Source: Roseovarius sp. MMSF_3350 (GTDB taxonomy: Bacteria; Pseudomonadota; Alphaproteobacteria; Rhodobacterales; Rhodobacteraceae). Taken from it: a stretch of 64,000 bases of DNA. The notes under the pieces were generated by a model, which did no database searches, had not been told where the DNA came from, and saw nothing but the letters and a program-made list of their open reading frames with translations. Both the position numbers and the translations under genes were made by a program. Below are positions 1 through 8,486 of this stretch, piece after piece (position 1 is the stretch's first letter; every line of letters begins with the position of its first letter). The DNA lies in contig NZ_JASHIZ010000007.1 of the NCBI RefSeq assembly GCF_030733425.1, forward strand, positions 118,899 through 182,898. The letters are read 5' to 3'.

Positions 1-940
1 GGTTGGGGGTGAATACCGTGCCGTCCGAGGCGAGCTTGCGGAAGATCGCCTTGCAGATATCCGTCGACATCCGGCTGAGGCCTTTCGAGGCGTCCTCGGG
101 CGACAGGTCCTGGTGCTTGTGGTCGTAGGCGTCCGAAATCTCGACCTGGCAGACCGATTGCGGCGCCAGGTTGCGCCATGCCTCGGACAGCACGCCGATC
201 TCCAGCCCCCAGTCCGAGGGCACCCGCAGGTCGGGCAGCATCGCCGTGCGCATGGCGAACTCTCCCGACAGCGGATAGCGGAAGCTGCGCAGGTAATCGA
301 GATAGTCGCGGTCGCCGATCACCTTCTTCAGCGCGATCAAGAGCGGGCTGACCAGCAGGCGCGTCACGCGGCCGTTCAGCTTGGTACCATCGACGCGCGG
401 GTAGTATCCCTTCACCATCTGATAGCGAAAGCCCGGGTGTGCTGCCGGATAGACCAGCCGGGCCAGAAGCTCTCGGTCATAGGTCAGGATGTCGCAATCG
501 TGCAGCGCCATCACGGAGGTGTCGGCACAGGCGATCAAGTAGCCCATGCAGGTCCAGACGTTCTTGCCCTTGCCCGGCTCCTCGGGCGCGATGCCCTTTT
601 CCTCCAGCCGGGCGCCGAGGGCCTTCATCCGGGGGCTGTCGTTCCATAGGACCATGTGCTGCTGCGGCAGGCGGCCGAAGAATTCAATGGCGTGCCGGTA
701 TTGCGCCTCGTCGGCCTGGTCCAGCCCGATGATGATCCGGTGCAGGTAGGGCACCTGGGTCAACTCGTCGATGATATGCTCCAGCGCGGGGCCTTCCAGC
801 TCGGAATACAGGCTGGGCAGGACCAGCGAAATCTTGCGGGTCTCGGCAAAGGCGGTCAGCTCGTAGGTCAGGTCATCAAGACTGCGGGTCCGCAGGTTGT
901 GCAGGGTCGTGATGTTTCCGTTCTGGTGAAAATCAGCCAT
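1..940 (-). CDS. Glucosyl/mannosyl-3-phosphoglycerate synthase-like glycosyltransferase (3' end outside window)
   Basis: Reading right to left from ATG at 940, 313 codons stay open to the window edge, so the C-terminus is missing. The protein has a GT-A type nucleotide-sugar transferase look: a KISLVLPSLYSELEGPAL start to the fold and an acidic LHDCDILTYD metal-binding stretch near residue 145. This resembles the glucosyl-3-phosphoglycerate and mannosyl-3-phosphoglycerate synthases. Those enzymes join a sugar nucleotide to 3-phosphoglycerate, giving the phosphorylated precursor of glucosylglycerate or mannosylglycerate, which are osmolytes. The start overlaps the last 8 bases of the phosphatase gene upstream, so the two are translationally coupled and catalyse consecutive steps. 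Sugar specificity cannot be read from the sequence. Confidence 0.8.
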   Translation of the reverse strand, partial: MADFHQNGNITTLHNLRTRSLDDLTYELTAFAETRKISLVLPSLYSELEGPALEHIIDELTQVPYLHRIIIGLDQADEAQYRHAIEFFGRLPQQHMVLWNDSPRMKALGARLEEKGIAPEEPGKGKNVWTCMGYLIACADTSVMALHDCDILTYDRELLARLVYPAAHPGFRYQMVKGYYPRVDGTKLNGRVTRLLVSPLLIALKKVIGDRDYLDYLRSFRYPLSGEFAMRTAMLPDLRVPSDWGLEIGVLSEAWRNLAPQSVCQVEISDAYDHKHQDLSPEDASKGLSRMSTDICKAIFRKLASDGTVFTPN

Positions 941-1742
941 CTGGTCTGGGGTCTTTCGTGGTTGTTATCTCATCCATGATCGCGTTTACCGCTTCGGCCC
1001 ATCCGGTTGGGCCCTCCGCCGTGGTTCGCAGGATACGCCGGCTCGTGCTGACTGCGTCGTCCTCGCCGGCAAGCGGCGGAACACCCGGCGAGGCGGAATT
1101 GGCCACCACCACGCAGATATCGGCCCGTTCCAGCATCGCCACGTCGTTCGGTGCATCCCCCAACGCCACCGTACGGGCAGGGCGGTAACGGTCGACCACC
1201 TCTGCCATGCGGTCCGCCTTGGTGCCGCCAAACGAGAGCGTCAGGAAACGCCCGCCCTGCTGTAGGGTCAGTCCGGCGTCCTGTGCGGCGGCGACGAATG
1301 CGTCGCGGTCGGCATCCGCTCCGGTCCAGAGACCGGGTTCGCTGAACTGCCGCGCCTGCGCGTGCGCCGCGGCCTCGGGCGACAGGTCGGTATGGTCCGC
1401 GATGTCCTGGGGCGTCATGTCGCCAAACCCGGTAAAACCTTGCGGCAAACGCGCAATCGCGGCGCGGAGTTCCCGGTATGTCTGCGCGCCCTCCGTGCCA
1501 TCCGCCCCCGGTTCGAGGATTCCGCCGCCGTTTTCCACGATGGCGGGCCAGTCGCCCAGCCCCATCGCGTCGCGCAGGGGCACGATCTCGGCGGCGGTCT
1601 TGCTGCTGGCCAGGATCACGCCACAGCCCGCGAGCTTCAGCCGCTCCAGCGTCTGCGCGGCGGGTTGCCACGCATAGGTCCGGTGGTCCAGCAGCGTGCC
1701 GTCAAGATCGGAGAACACGAGAAGGCGGGGGCCTAGGGTCAT
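933..1742 (-). CDS. Mannosyl-3-phosphoglycerate phosphatase family HAD hydrolase
   Basis: A 269-residue HAD-superfamily phosphatase of the Cof/MPGP type. Motif I is FSDLDGTLLD (about residues 9-18), motif II lies in ILASSKTAAE, and the C-terminal acidic motif is ALGDAPNDVAMLE. The family removes phosphate from mannosyl- or glucosyl-3-phosphoglycerate to release the compatible solute. Its stop codon overlaps the start of the glycosyltransferase that makes that substrate. Here the phosphatase gene comes first in the operon. No convincing promoter was found in the 1743-1910 gap shared with the divergent gene. Length and motifs are normal for the family. Confidence 0.87.
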   Translation of the reverse strand: MTLGPRLLVFSDLDGTLLDHRTYAWQPAAQTLERLKLAGCGVILASSKTAAEIVPLRDAMGLGDWPAIVENGGGILEPGADGTEGAQTYRELRAAIARLPQGFTGFGDMTPQDIADHTDLSPEAAAHAQARQFSEPGLWTGADADRDAFVAAAQDAGLTLQQGGRFLTLSFGGTKADRMAEVVDRYRPARTVALGDAPNDVAMLERADICVVVANSASPGVPPLAGEDDAVSTSRRILRTTAEGPTGWAEAVNAIMDEITTTKDPRPDG

Positions 1743-1910
1743 TCCCCGACACTAGACCACAACTTCCGGCAAGGCGACTGCGGAACGCAACGCGCAGCCG
1801 CGAAATACCGGCGTCGCTCCTTTTCCGGGCGGAGCGTCACCGACATTCGCTTGAAGCGGGCGCGATTGCGCTACAACATGCCGGCAGCAAGAGGAAATCG
1901 CGGGGCGGCC

Positions 1911-3545
1911 ATGGCGGGGAAACGCGCAACGAAAATCGCCGTCGTCGGCTTTGGCCCGCGCGGCCTCGGCGCGCTGGAGGCATTGGCCGAGCAGGCGGCG
2001 TCCGATGCGATGGCGCTCAATGTCGATCTGTTCGAGCCCGCGTTTCCGCCCGGTGCCGGCCCCAATTTCGACCCTGACGAAAGCCCGGTCTGCCAGTTGA
2101 ACATACCCATGCGCGACATCGACATCCGCCCGCCGCGCGGCTCGCGCTGCGGTGCTTTCGCCGACTGGCTGACCCCCGCGCCGGGACCGGACATGTTTCC
2201 GCGCCGCCGCGATCTTGGGCGCTACCTTGCGGCGCGCTATGACGACCTGCGCCGCGACGGGGGGCTGGCGCTGCGCCATGACACCGCGGCGATCGACAGC
2301 GTAGAGCGTGGCGGGGACGGTTGGATGCTGCGCCGTGGCCCGCAAAGCTTTGGCCCCTATGACGAGGTTCTCCTGACCCTAGGTCAGCCTGCGGTCGCCC
2401 CGGACGAGCAGCTTGGCGAGTGGCAAACCCACGCCGCCGAAACGGGCGCCGTGTTGCGGCAGGCCTATCCGGCTTGGAAACTGCAACGCGACGCCGCCGG
2501 ATGGACCGGACAGACAGTGGCGATCCGGGGCCTTGCCCTGTCGGCCTTCGACGTGATCCGGCTGCTGACACTGGGGCAGGGCGGGCGGTTCAAGAACGGA
2601 CGCTACATAAATTCGGGTTCGGAGCCGGGTCTTCTGGTGCCGTTCTCGCTGGAAGGGCTGCCGCCGTTCCCCAAGCCCGAGACGGCGGCGCTCGATGCAC
2701 GGTTCGAGCCGACCGAGGCGGAAACCGACGCCTTCGCCCGCGCCATCTCGTCCGCGTCCGAAGCCACGCCCGACGTCGCGCGGGCGCAGGTCTCCGGTGC
2801 GCTTCTGGCTGCTGTCCGCCGGGTGCTGGACGAAATCGGCGACGCCTCCGACGATGCCGCCGATTGGCTCGACCGCGAATGGGATGACCCCGGTTCGCAG
2901 GAAACCGGCCCTGCGACCCGCGCTCTCGACGCCGGGATCGCCATGGCCGAGGGCCGCGTTGCGCCGTCTGCCGGCTATGTCTTCGGACAGGTCTGGCGCA
3001 AGTGGCAGAACGCCCTGCGCCGAGGCTACAACCTCGCGAGCACACCGCCCGAGACCGCCCGCATGCTGGTGGCTTTCGACGAAGGACTGAAGCGATATTC
3101 CTACGGCCCGCCCGTCTCGGCCAGCCGCGAACTGGCGGCGCTGGTCGCGGCGGGCGTGGTGACGCTCGACTTTACCGCCGATCCCGTCATTTCGATGACC
3201 GGGACCGGCTGGACGCTTGCCGCCAATGGCGCTGGCGTCGAGGCCGATGTCATGGTGGACGGGGTGTTGCCCTCGCCCGATCTGTCGCAAGTCCGCACGC
3301 CGCTGATTACCGGGTTGATCGCGCAGGGTCGGCTGTGTGCGATATCCGACGGGTTGGCCGCGAATGTGGTCGCGGACGGGCAGTTACTGGATAGGGATGG
3401 CCATATCGTCCCCGGTCTGGGGTTTCTTGGCCGGCTGGCGCTGGGCAGTGTCATCGCGGCCGATTCGCTGCACGACTGTTTCGGCCAGGCCTCGGTGCGC
3501 TGGGCCCGGGGCGTGATCGCGCGTAACATGCAGCGCCGGAATTAG
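1911..3545 (+). CDS. FAD/NAD(P)-binding protein (HI0933/NAD_binding_9 type)
   Basis: A 544-residue cytoplasmic flavoprotein-like protein. The start chosen is ATG 1911 (MAGKRATKIAVVGFGPRGLG), because the Rossmann dinucleotide-binding motif GFGPRGLG follows at once and AGAGGA lies about 18 bases upstream. An in-frame ATG at 1878 is possible. The PPGAGPNFDPDESPVCQLN segment and the length match the FAD-NAD(P)-binding family that also includes stand-alone amine-oxidase-like proteins of unknown substrate. It is divergent from the solute phosphatase gene and has no co-directional partner within 140 bases, so it is probably monocistronic. The reaction cannot be assigned. Confidence 0.7.
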   Translation: MAGKRATKIAVVGFGPRGLGALEALAEQAASDAMALNVDLFEPAFPPGAGPNFDPDESPVCQLNIPMRDIDIRPPRGSRCGAFADWLTPAPGPDMFPRRRDLGRYLAARYDDLRRDGGLALRHDTAAIDSVERGGDGWMLRRGPQSFGPYDEVLLTLGQPAVAPDEQLGEWQTHAAETGAVLRQAYPAWKLQRDAAGWTGQTVAIRGLALSAFDVIRLLTLGQGGRFKNGRYINSGSEPGLLVPFSLEGLPPFPKPETAALDARFEPTEAETDAFARAISSASEATPDVARAQVSGALLAAVRRVLDEIGDASDDAADWLDREWDDPGSQETGPATRALDAGIAMAEGRVAPSAGYVFGQVWRKWQNALRRGYNLASTPPETARMLVAFDEGLKRYSYGPPVSASRELAALVAAGVVTLDFTADPVISMTGTGWTLAANGAGVEADVMVDGVLPSPDLSQVRTPLITGLIAQGRLCAISDGLAANVVADGQLLDRDGHIVPGLGFLGRLALGSVIAADSLHDCFGQASVRWARGVIARNMQRRN

Positions 3546-3692
3546 TGGCAGCACCCTTATATTGCCAGCGGATCGGCGCCCATTGCAGGGAAATGGGTTG
3601 ATCATGGTTTCATCCGGTCTACAGTGGGAGTGTATGTGTGTGCTTGCGCAACGCTTGCGCATGCCGGTCGAACAAGTAACGAGGCGAATGAA

Positions 3693-4025
3693 ATGAAGAA
3701 ATTCCTAGCAACAACATGCGCAATCGCCTTTGGTGCGATGATGCCCATCCAGGCCACGGCGCAGGTCGCTCCGGTTCAGGACGGCCCGCCTATTGCCGCG
3801 GGCGAATCCGCCTTGGCGTATGCAGCACGCGTAAACGCCTGTGGCGGCGCCGAACTTCTTGGCGCGACCTTCGCACAGGGCGGCACCCTTGTGCAGGCGC
3901 GTTGTGCAAGTGCCGGTCTCGGCATGGGCCCAGGCCCGGCCGCAGCCGCCGCCGCAGCCGCTGGCGCGGGTGCACTGCTGATTATCGCCCTTGACGGCTC
4001 CAGCAGCACCACGACCTCGCAGTAA
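3693..4025 (+). CDS. Small secreted Ala/Gly-rich protein, unknown function
   Basis: A 110-residue protein starting MKKFLATTCAIAFGAMMP with a Sec-type signal peptide. Cleavage is likely after ATA near residue 23. CGAGGCGA before ATG 3693 is a plausible ribosome-binding site and favours this start over upstream codons. The mature part has two cysteines (NACGGAELL and VQARCAS). It ends in an alanine run followed by a short hydrophobic stretch (GALLIIALDG) and a Ser/Thr tail, so it may be periplasmic with a C-terminal membrane-associating segment. I do not recognise a family. A strong terminator follows directly, which supports a real single-gene transcript. Confidence 0.6.
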   Translation: MKKFLATTCAIAFGAMMPIQATAQVAPVQDGPPIAAGESALAYAARVNACGGAELLGATFAQGGTLVQARCASAGLGMGPGPAAAAAAAAGAGALLIIALDGSSSTTTSQ

Positions 4026-4045
4026 GGCGACTGAATCAACGAAAG

Positions 4046-4081
4046 AAGGCCGGCACTCCAATACGAAGTGCCGGCCTTTTT
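4046..4081 (+). terminator. Rho-independent terminator after the small secreted protein gene
   Basis: Perfect 12-bp inverted repeat (4046-4057 with 4067-4078) with a 9-base loop, running into a T tract at 4077-4081. It sits 20 bases after the stop at 4025, between convergent genes. The AAGG...CCTT edges give some bidirectional character, so it may also terminate the catalase transcript. Confidence 0.88.
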
Positions 4082-4155
4082 CATGTCTACGATGATAATC
4101 GCGCTTTCGGGAGAAGAGTGGGAGGCTGAGTTGCAGCCTGCCACCCCAGATTTGT

Positions 4156-5670
4156 CTACTCGGCGACCTTCACCGGCGTATCGTCGGTCACCGGCAGCGA
4201 CGGCTCGCCGTGATTACCGGTCTCCAACGCCCTGCGGACGCCAGCCTCGTACTCGGGATGCACTTTCTTCAGGACTGACAGCCAGCGCTCCTTGACCGGC
4301 TCCGACACAGGCGCCATGCCGCCCGCCATGTTCTTGTGCAGGCGGTCTCGCTCTTCATCGCTCAGCACCTCGGCGTAGAGCTTGCGGGGTTGCACGTAAT
4401 CGACCTCGCTTTCCACCTGCTTGAACCGGCCCACCACGGCTTCGGGGTCAATCCGCAAGGGCGGTTCCTCGGCGCTTTCGTCGGCGACGGGGCCGTCGTA
4501 CTGGTTCGGCTCGTAATAGGCGTTCGGATTGCCGAAATCATTGGTGAAGAACCGCATAGCGCCGTCCTTGTGGTAATGGTTCACCTTGGCCTGTTTTGGC
4601 GCGTTGGCCGGCAGCATCTCGTAATGCGTGCCCAGCCGGTAGCGATGGGCGTCGGCATAGGCGAACAGCCGTGCCTGCAACATCTTGTCGGGTGAAAAGC
4701 CGATGCCGGGCACCACGTTGTTCGGGCTGTAGGCCGCATTCTCGACCAGTTGGAAATAGTTCTCCGGGAAAGTGTGCATTTCCAGCTCGCCCACCTCGAT
4801 CAGCGGGAAGTCGCCATGGGGCCAGACCTTCGTCAGGTCGAACGGATTGAACTCCGTCTCCAGCGCTTGTTCCTCGGTCATCACCTGGATGAACAGCGTC
4901 CACTTGGGATGCTTGCCGTCCTCGATCATGTGCCACAGCTCTTCCTGATAGCTTTCGCGCGTGTGCCCGATGATCTCGGCAGCTTTGGCATCCGACAATG
5001 TTTCGTGACCCTGGTGGGTGCGGAAATGGAACTTCACCCAGTGCCGCTCGCCCATGTCGTTCCACATAGAGTAGGTGTGGCTGCCGTAGCCGTTCATGTG
5101 CGCCGGGCTGCGCGGAATGCCGCGATCTGACATCAGGATCGTCACCTGGTGGACACTTTCGGGCTGACCCGCCCAGAAGTCGAACATCGCCTCGGGCGAG
5201 CGCAGGTTGGTCTTGGGGTGGCGCTTCTGCGTGCGGATGAAGTCGGGAAACTTGAACGCGTCGCGGACAAAGAAGATGGGGGTATTGTTGCCCACCATGT
5301 CCCAGTTCCCGTCCTCGGTATAGAATTTCAGCGAGAACCCCCGCACGTCACGTTCGGCATCCGCCGCACCGCTTTCGCCGGCAACGGTGGACCAGCGAGA
5401 CAGCACCTCGGTCTGCTTGCCGACCTCTGAAAAAAGTTTGGCGCACGTGTAGCGCGTGATGTCCTTCGTCACTGTGAAGGTGCCCTGCAGCCCCCAGCCC
5501 TTGGCGTGCACCACACGCTCGGGGATGCGCTCGCGGTTCTGGTGCGCGAGCTTTTCGATCAGCTGGTGGTCCTCCAGCATCACGGGACCCCGCGCACCGG
5601 CGGTGCGCGAGGTCTCGTTCGTGGTGTAGGGGCTGCCGGAGGTGGTGGTCAGTGTCGGTTTCTTTTTCAT
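4156..5670 (-). CDS. Heme catalase (small-subunit, clade 3 type)
   Basis: A 504-residue catalase that dismutates hydrogen peroxide to water and oxygen in the cytoplasm. The distal histidine is H55 in [10 protein letters not shown], the distal asparagine lies in [11 protein letters not shown], and the proximal heme tyrosine lies in [14 protein letters not shown]. All catalytic residues are present and the length is normal for the small-subunit family. The start ATG 5670 ([12 protein letters not shown]) has AGACAGAAAG upstream. An in-frame ATG at 5703 would add 11 unlikely residues. It lies 43 bases after an aldehyde dehydrogenase gene in the same direction, so the two probably share the GGAAC-type promoter at 7125-7149. 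No OxyR site was searched for reliably. Confidence 0.93.
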   Translation of the reverse strand: MKKKPTLTTTSGSPYTTNETSRTAGARGPVMLEDHQLIEKLAHQNRERIPERVVHAKGWGLQGTFTVTKDITRYTCAKLFSEVGKQTEVLSRWSTVAGESGAADAERDVRGFSLKFYTEDGNWDMVGNNTPIFFVRDAFKFPDFIRTQKRHPKTNLRSPEAMFDFWAGQPESVHQVTILMSDRGIPRSPAHMNGYGSHTYSMWNDMGERHWVKFHFRTHQGHETLSDAKAAEIIGHTRESYQEELWHMIEDGKHPKWTLFIQVMTEEQALETEFNPFDLTKVWPHGDFPLIEVGELEMHTFPENYFQLVENAAYSPNNVVPGIGFSPDKMLQARLFAYADAHRYRLGTHYEMLPANAPKQAKVNHYHKDGAMRFFTNDFGNPNAYYEPNQYDGPVADESAEEPPLRIDPEAVVGRFKQVESEVDYVQPRKLYAEVLSDEERDRLHKNMAGGMAPVSEPVKERWLSVLKKVHPEYEAGVRRALETGNHGEPSLPVTDDTPVKVAE

Positions 5671-5713
5671 GGCTACGCTTTCTGTCTCGTATCGAATGGG
5701 CATGGGGGCTGGA

Positions 5714-7087
5714 TCAATCCAGCCAGATGCCTTTGATGTTCACGAACTCCCGCACGCCGAAGCCGCCATGCTCTCGACCATACCCGGAGTCCTTGACGCC
5801 GCCGAAGGGCATGTTCGGGTGCGCGGCACCAAAGCTGTTGATCCGCACCATCCCGGTGTCGAAGTACTTCTTCGCCATCTCGGTGGCGCGCCCGGTATCC
5901 TTGGAAAAGATGCCGCCGCCCAGGCCATACCGGCTGTCATTGGCGATACGCATCGCGTCTTCGTCATCCTTGGCGCGGATGACCGAGGCCACGGGGCCGA
6001 AAATCTCGTCGTCATAGGCGGGCATTCCGGGCGTGACATCGCCCAACACGGTCGCGGGATAGTACGCCCCATCGCGGTCGAACGCCTTGCCGCCGCACAG
6101 GATCTTGGCGCCCTTCCTGACGCTGGCCTCGACCTGTTCGGCCACGGTATCCAATTGTTCCTGGCTGCTCATCGGGCCAAGCTCGGTGTCGTCGTCGCTT
6201 GGATCGCCCACCTTGATCTTCTTCATCGCCGCGACGTAGGCGTCGACGAACTGGTCATAGACCTTGTCGCTGACGATGAACCGCTTTGCGTTCACGCAGG
6301 TCTGGCCGTTGTTGTAGAGCCGTCCCTGAACCGACAGCTTCACCGCCAGTTCCACGTCGGCGTCTTCCAGGACGAGGTAAGCGTCGTTCGAACCCAGTTC
6401 CAGAACGGTCTTCTTCAGCGCCTTGCTGGCGACCGAGCCGATATGGCTGCCAGCCGAATCCGAGCCGGTCATGGTGACACCGCGCACCTTGTCATGCTCG
6501 ATGATCTTGTCCGAGGTATCGTGATCGATCAGCAGAACGCGGAACAGGTTCTTGGGCAGACCCGCCTTGATGCAGATCTCACGCAGGCGCAACGCGCTGC
6601 CGGTGCAGATCGCGGCATGTTTCAGAACACAGCCATTGCCGGCCATCAAAGCTGCGGCCAGCACGCGCACGGGCTGATACATCGGGAAATTCCACGGCTG
6701 GATCGAATAAACCACGCCGATCGGCTGATACGTCACCAAGCCCTTGTCGCCATTACCCAGGTCGCGCGTCTCGTCCTTGAGGTCTTCGGGCCCCTGCGCG
6801 GCGGTGTACTCGAAGATCTGCGCGCACAATTCGACCTCGTCCTCGCCGTCTTTCAGCAGCTTGCCCATCTCGCGGGTCATCAGCTGCGACAGCTCGGTCG
6901 TGTGTTCGCGCAGTTCGCTGGCAATCGCGTTCAGCACCGCACCGCGTTCCTCATGGGTCTTCTCGCGCCAGTCGAGGAAGGCCACGTGACACGCTTCCAC
7001 GGCCTCGAAGGCCTCGGTTTCGCTCATGGTCTGGTAATCTGCGATCTTTTCGGCGGTGGCTGGATTGATGGTCTCGATCCTGGACAT
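5714..7087 (-). CDS. NAD(P)-dependent succinate-semialdehyde dehydrogenase-like aldehyde dehydrogenase
   Basis: A 457-residue aldehyde dehydrogenase. The catalytic cysteine is in GQTCVNAKR, the general-base glutamate in [12 protein letters not shown], and the coenzyme-binding loop in [10 protein letters not shown]. The length near 455 and the shape of these motifs resemble the YneI/Sad type that oxidises succinate semialdehyde. Substrate calls within this superfamily are weak from sequence alone. It is the first gene of a likely two-gene unit with catalase. That pairing, together with the upstream GGAAC-N17-GTT promoter, suggests a role in stress or aldehyde detoxification rather than dedicated catabolism. 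ATG 7087 is preceded by GAGAGG. Confidence 0.83.
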   Translation of the reverse strand: MSRIETINPATAEKIADYQTMSETEAFEAVEACHVAFLDWREKTHEERGAVLNAIASELREHTTELSQLMTREMGKLLKDGEDEVELCAQIFEYTAAQGPEDLKDETRDLGNGDKGLVTYQPIGVVYSIQPWNFPMYQPVRVLAAALMAGNGCVLKHAAICTGSALRLREICIKAGLPKNLFRVLLIDHDTSDKIIEHDKVRGVTMTGSDSAGSHIGSVASKALKKTVLELGSNDAYLVLEDADVELAVKLSVQGRLYNNGQTCVNAKRFIVSDKVYDQFVDAYVAAMKKIKVGDPSDDDTELGPMSSQEQLDTVAEQVEASVRKGAKILCGGKAFDRDGAYYPATVLGDVTPGMPAYDDEIFGPVASVIRAKDDEDAMRIANDSRYGLGGGIFSKDTGRATEMAKKYFDTGMVRINSFGAAHPNMPFGGVKDSGYGREHGGFGVREFVNIKGIWLD

Positions 7088-7124
7088 AACGACCTCTCGG
7101 TAAATGAAGTGGATTTGTTCGACT

Positions 7125-7149
7125 AACCCGATCAGCCGTCACATGTTCC
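7125..7149 (-). promoter_or_regulatory. GGAAC-N17-GTT stress-type ECF promoter for aldehyde dehydrogenase-catalase
   Basis: On the minus strand GGAAC (7149-7145) is followed after 17 bases by GTT (7127-7125), about 38 bases before the ATG at 7087. This matches the GGAAC...GTT pattern used by the alphaproteobacterial general stress sigma factor EcfG. The same spacing recurs before four other transcription units in this window. The sigma factor itself is inferred. Confidence 0.6.
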
Positions 7150-7221
7150 GGCAGGTGCGCGCGGATGCCGCGCCGACAGCAAACCTGCGCCAAATTGTCC
7201 GCACGCACGCGTTAACTGGTC

Positions 7222-7256
7222 TTGCAATCACGCGCATATGTTCTACTTTTGTTCGC
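7222..7256 (+). promoter_or_regulatory. LexA (SOS) box over a probable leaderless promoter
   Basis: GTTCTACTTTTGTTC at 7240-7254 is an exact GTTC-N7-GTTC, the direct-repeat LexA box of Alphaproteobacteria. It ends two bases before the ATG at 7257. TTGCAA at 7222-7227 and TACTTT at 7244-7249 (16-base spacer) look like -35 and -10 elements, placing the transcript start at about the ATG itself. So the mRNA may be leaderless with LexA sitting on the -10. No Shine-Dalgarno sequence precedes this ATG. Confidence 0.72.
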
Positions 7257-8486
7257 ATGCGCAAAACCTTGTCAGACAAGCTCGCCATCCTCGCCGACGC
7301 CGCGAAATACGACGCCTCCTGCGCGTCGTCCGGCACGACCCGCCGCGACAGCCGCAATGGCGGCATCGGCAGTGCGGGCGGCAGCGGGATCTGCCACGCC
7401 TACACGCCGGACGGGCGCTGCATCAGCCTGCTCAAGATCCTGATGACGAATTTCTGCATCTACGACTGCGCCTACTGCATCAACCGCGTCAGCAGCGGGG
7501 TGGAGCGGGCCCGCTTCACGCCCGAAGAGGTCGTCACCCTCACGCTGGAATTCTACCGCCGCAATTATATCGAGGGGCTTTTCCTCAGCTCCGGCATCAT
7601 CAAGAGCCCGGACGACACCATGGCCGACATCACCCGCATCGCCCGGATGCTGCGCGAGGATCATGGCTTCAAGGGTTACATCCACCTCAAGACCATCCCC
7701 GAAGCCAGCCAGGAGTTGATCGACGAGGCCGGGCGCTATGCCGACCGCCTGTCGGTCAATATCGAGCTGCCCAAGGATGACAGCACCCGCACGCTGGCGC
7801 CGCAGAAACGCCCCGAGACGATCCGCGCGGCGATGGCCTCCGTCCGGCTGAAACAGCAGGCCAGCAAGGAGCGCTCTCACACGGGCAAGCGCGCGCCGAA
7901 ATTCGCACCCGCCGGTCAGTCCACCCAGATGATCGTCGGCGCGGATGCCTCGAACGACAAGGCGATCCTGACGACCTCATCGCGGCTCTATACCGGCTAC
8001 AAGCTGCGCCGTGTCTACTACTCGGCCTTCTCGCCCATTCCCGACAGCTCCGCCATGCTGCCGCTGATCAAGCCGCCCCTGGTGCGCGAACACCGGCTCT
8101 ACCAGGCCGACTGGCTCTTGCGTTTCTACGGCTTCGACGTGGACGAGATCACCGATGTGGCGCCCTCGGGCAATCTCGACCTCGATATCGACCCGAAACT
8201 CGCCTGGGCGCTGGCGCATCGCGGGCAGTTTCCCGTCGACGTGAACCGCGCGGGGCGGGACGTGCTTTTGCGCGTACCGGGGTTCGGGACCAAGACCGTC
8301 AATCGCATCCTGACGGCCCGCCGCTCGGGCGTCCTGCGATATGGCGACCTTCTGCGCATGGGCGCACGGATGGGTATGGCGAAATCCTTCATTACCACGC
8401 CAGACTGGTCCCCAGCCGGCCTGACCGACAGCGTTGACCTGCGCGCCCGCTTCGCGCCCGCGCCGGAACAATTGAGCCTGTTCTGA
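7257..8486 (+). CDS. Putative DNA modification/repair radical SAM protein (UdgX partner)
   Basis: A 409-residue radical SAM enzyme. The CX3CX2C cluster motif is C67, C71 and C74 in NFCIYDCAYC. A C-terminal helix-hairpin-helix (about 327-365, RVPGFGTKTVNRIL) suggests DNA binding. Members of this family usually lie next to, and are named for, the UDG-like DNA metabolism protein that follows here. Their reaction is not known. The start ATG 7257 (MRKTLSDKLAILADAAKYD) matches the family's usual beginning; upstream in-frame codons would read through the promoter. The stop overlaps the next start by one base (TGATG), so the pair is coupled. The LexA box indicates SOS induction. Confidence 0.88.
   Translation: MRKTLSDKLAILADAAKYDASCASSGTTRRDSRNGGIGSAGGSGICHAYTPDGRCISLLKILMTNFCIYDCAYCINRVSSGVERARFTPEEVVTLTLEFYRRNYIEGLFLSSGIIKSPDDTMADITRIARMLREDHGFKGYIHLKTIPEASQELIDEAGRYADRLSVNIELPKDDSTRTLAPQKRPETIRAAMASVRLKQQASKERSHTGKRAPKFAPAGQSTQMIVGADASNDKAILTTSSRLYTGYKLRRVYYSAFSPIPDSSAMLPLIKPPLVREHRLYQADWLLRFYGFDVDEITDVAPSGNLDLDIDPKLAWALAHRGQFPVDVNRAGRDVLLRVPGFGTKTVNRILTARRSGVLRYGDLLRMGARMGMAKSFITTPDWSPAGLTDSVDLRARFAPAPEQLSLF

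Noticed and set aside
1782..1806. GGAAC upstream of the FAD-binding protein as a stress-type promoter
   Set aside because: No GTT at 16-18 bases downstream.
5642..7126. Plus-strand frame of nearly 500 codons opposite the aldehyde dehydrogenase
   Set aside because: The minus strand has intact catalytic residues; the plus-strand protein has no recognisable feature.
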